Positions 63,886 to 64,000 of a stretch of 64,000 bases of DNA are shown one piece after another. The notes under the pieces were generated by a model. The model saw only the letters and a program-made list of their open reading frames with translations. It was not told where the DNA came from and did no database searches. Made by a program: the position numbers and the translations under genes. Origin of the DNA: Candidatus Saccharibacteria bacterium RIFCSPHIGHO2_12_FULL_44_22 (GTDB lineage Bacteria > Patescibacteriota > Saccharimonadia > Saccharimonadales > Saccharimonadaceae); assembly GCA_001790515.1 (NCBI GenBank), contig MGCS01000010.1:40980-104979 (forward strand), given 5' to 3'. How positions within the stretch are numbered: the first letter of the stretch is position 1; each line of letters opens with the position of its first letter.

Positions 63886-63930
63886 GCCCATGTAGTGCAG
63901 CTCTCCGGAGCTTCGCTACATGGGCTTTTT
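63886..63930 (+). terminator. Terminator of the 63370 gene
   Basis: GCCCATGTAG (63886-63895) pairs with CTACATGGGC (63916-63925), inner GAGC/GCTC, then TTTTT. Confidence 0.85.
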
Positions 63931-63936
63931 GCTTGA

Positions 63937-64000
63937 TTATTTCTGTTGTAAAAGAGCCAAAAGATTATCAGAAGTATATTTGTACGGTTCGAGTGCTTTG
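63937..64000 (-). CDS. C-terminal end of a gene running off the right edge
   Basis: Reading in from the right edge on the minus strand, KALEPYKYTSDNLLALLQQK is open and ends at TAA 63937-63939. Only about 20 residues are visible, so nothing can be said about the product. The T-run of the convergent terminator is 7 nt away. Confidence 0.45.
   Translation of the reverse strand, partial: KALEPYKYTSDNLLALLQQK

Noticed and set aside
1..64000. CRISPR arrays, insertion sequences, integrases, prophage modules
   Set aside because: No regularly spaced repeats, transposase motifs or phage structural genes were seen; the tail-fibre-like protein is isolated.

Overview
The window looks like a chromosomal segment of a Candidatus Saccharibacteria (TM7) genome. 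This is inferred from gene content, not from a marker-gene search. The pointers are: three type IV pilins with the TM7-style GFTIVELLIV N-terminus; a 6-phosphogluconate dehydrogenase, phosphoketolase and acetate kinase set; actinobacterial-looking secreted PE-PPE-like hydrolases; G5/3D cell-wall proteins; many small proteins I cannot assign; and an unusual promoter style in which a TATAAT-like box sits only 6-10 nt before the start codon (leaderless mRNAs). TGA is used as an ordinary stop, so the code is the standard one and not the SR1/Gracilibacteria code. There are no rRNA genes, CRISPR arrays, insertion sequences or recognisable prophage.

Layout. 1-7.6 kb: the amino part of a UvrD-type helicase/nuclease cut by the window edge, then unassigned small genes with Shine-Dalgarno sites and terminators, a secreted-type alpha/beta hydrolase and a lipoprotein. 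7.6-16.5 kb: an RlmD/TrmA-like RNA methyltransferase, surface and hypothetical proteins, a eukaryote-type glycogen branching enzyme and a short 6-phosphogluconate dehydrogenase behind a perfect 17-bp inverted repeat. 16.5-21.4 kb: a secreted zinc metallopeptidase, a LURP-one-like protein, two secreted PE-PPE-like hydrolases and a structured non-coding stretch. 21.4-25.2 kb: an overlapping operon of two sensor kinases and one response regulator. 25.2-35.5 kb: MMPL and MFS exporters, a putative HExxH lipoprotein, Nudix and MarR proteins, a membrane-anchored EEP phosphatase and a flavin reductase. 36-38.3 kb: a lone Mrr-nuclease/STAND NTPase, the best defence candidate. 38.3-42.2 kb: phosphoketolase and acetate kinase, then tRNA-Gln. 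42.2-53 kb: small proteins, a Nudix enzyme, DUF2130, RsgA, an atypical SRAP protein without the catalytic cysteine, a pilin and MscS. 53-64 kb: a TetR-like regulator divergent from an FMN reductase, a PAP2/diacylglycerol kinase pair, two more pilins, a G5/3D protein, a second zinc metallopeptidase, a large tail-fibre/SGNH-like surface protein and a partial gene at the right edge.

How it fits together. The metabolic genes suggest fermentation through 6-phosphogluconate, pentose phosphate, phosphoketolase and acetyl phosphate, with ATP made by acetate kinase, plus some glycogen-type polymer metabolism. The secreted hydrolases, metallopeptidases, pilins, G5/3D protein and tail-fibre-like protein form a rich exported repertoire, as expected for an episymbiont that attaches to and remodels a host cell surface. 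Two gene styles alternate: leaderless genes without strong terminators, and Shine-Dalgarno genes followed by strong hairpins.
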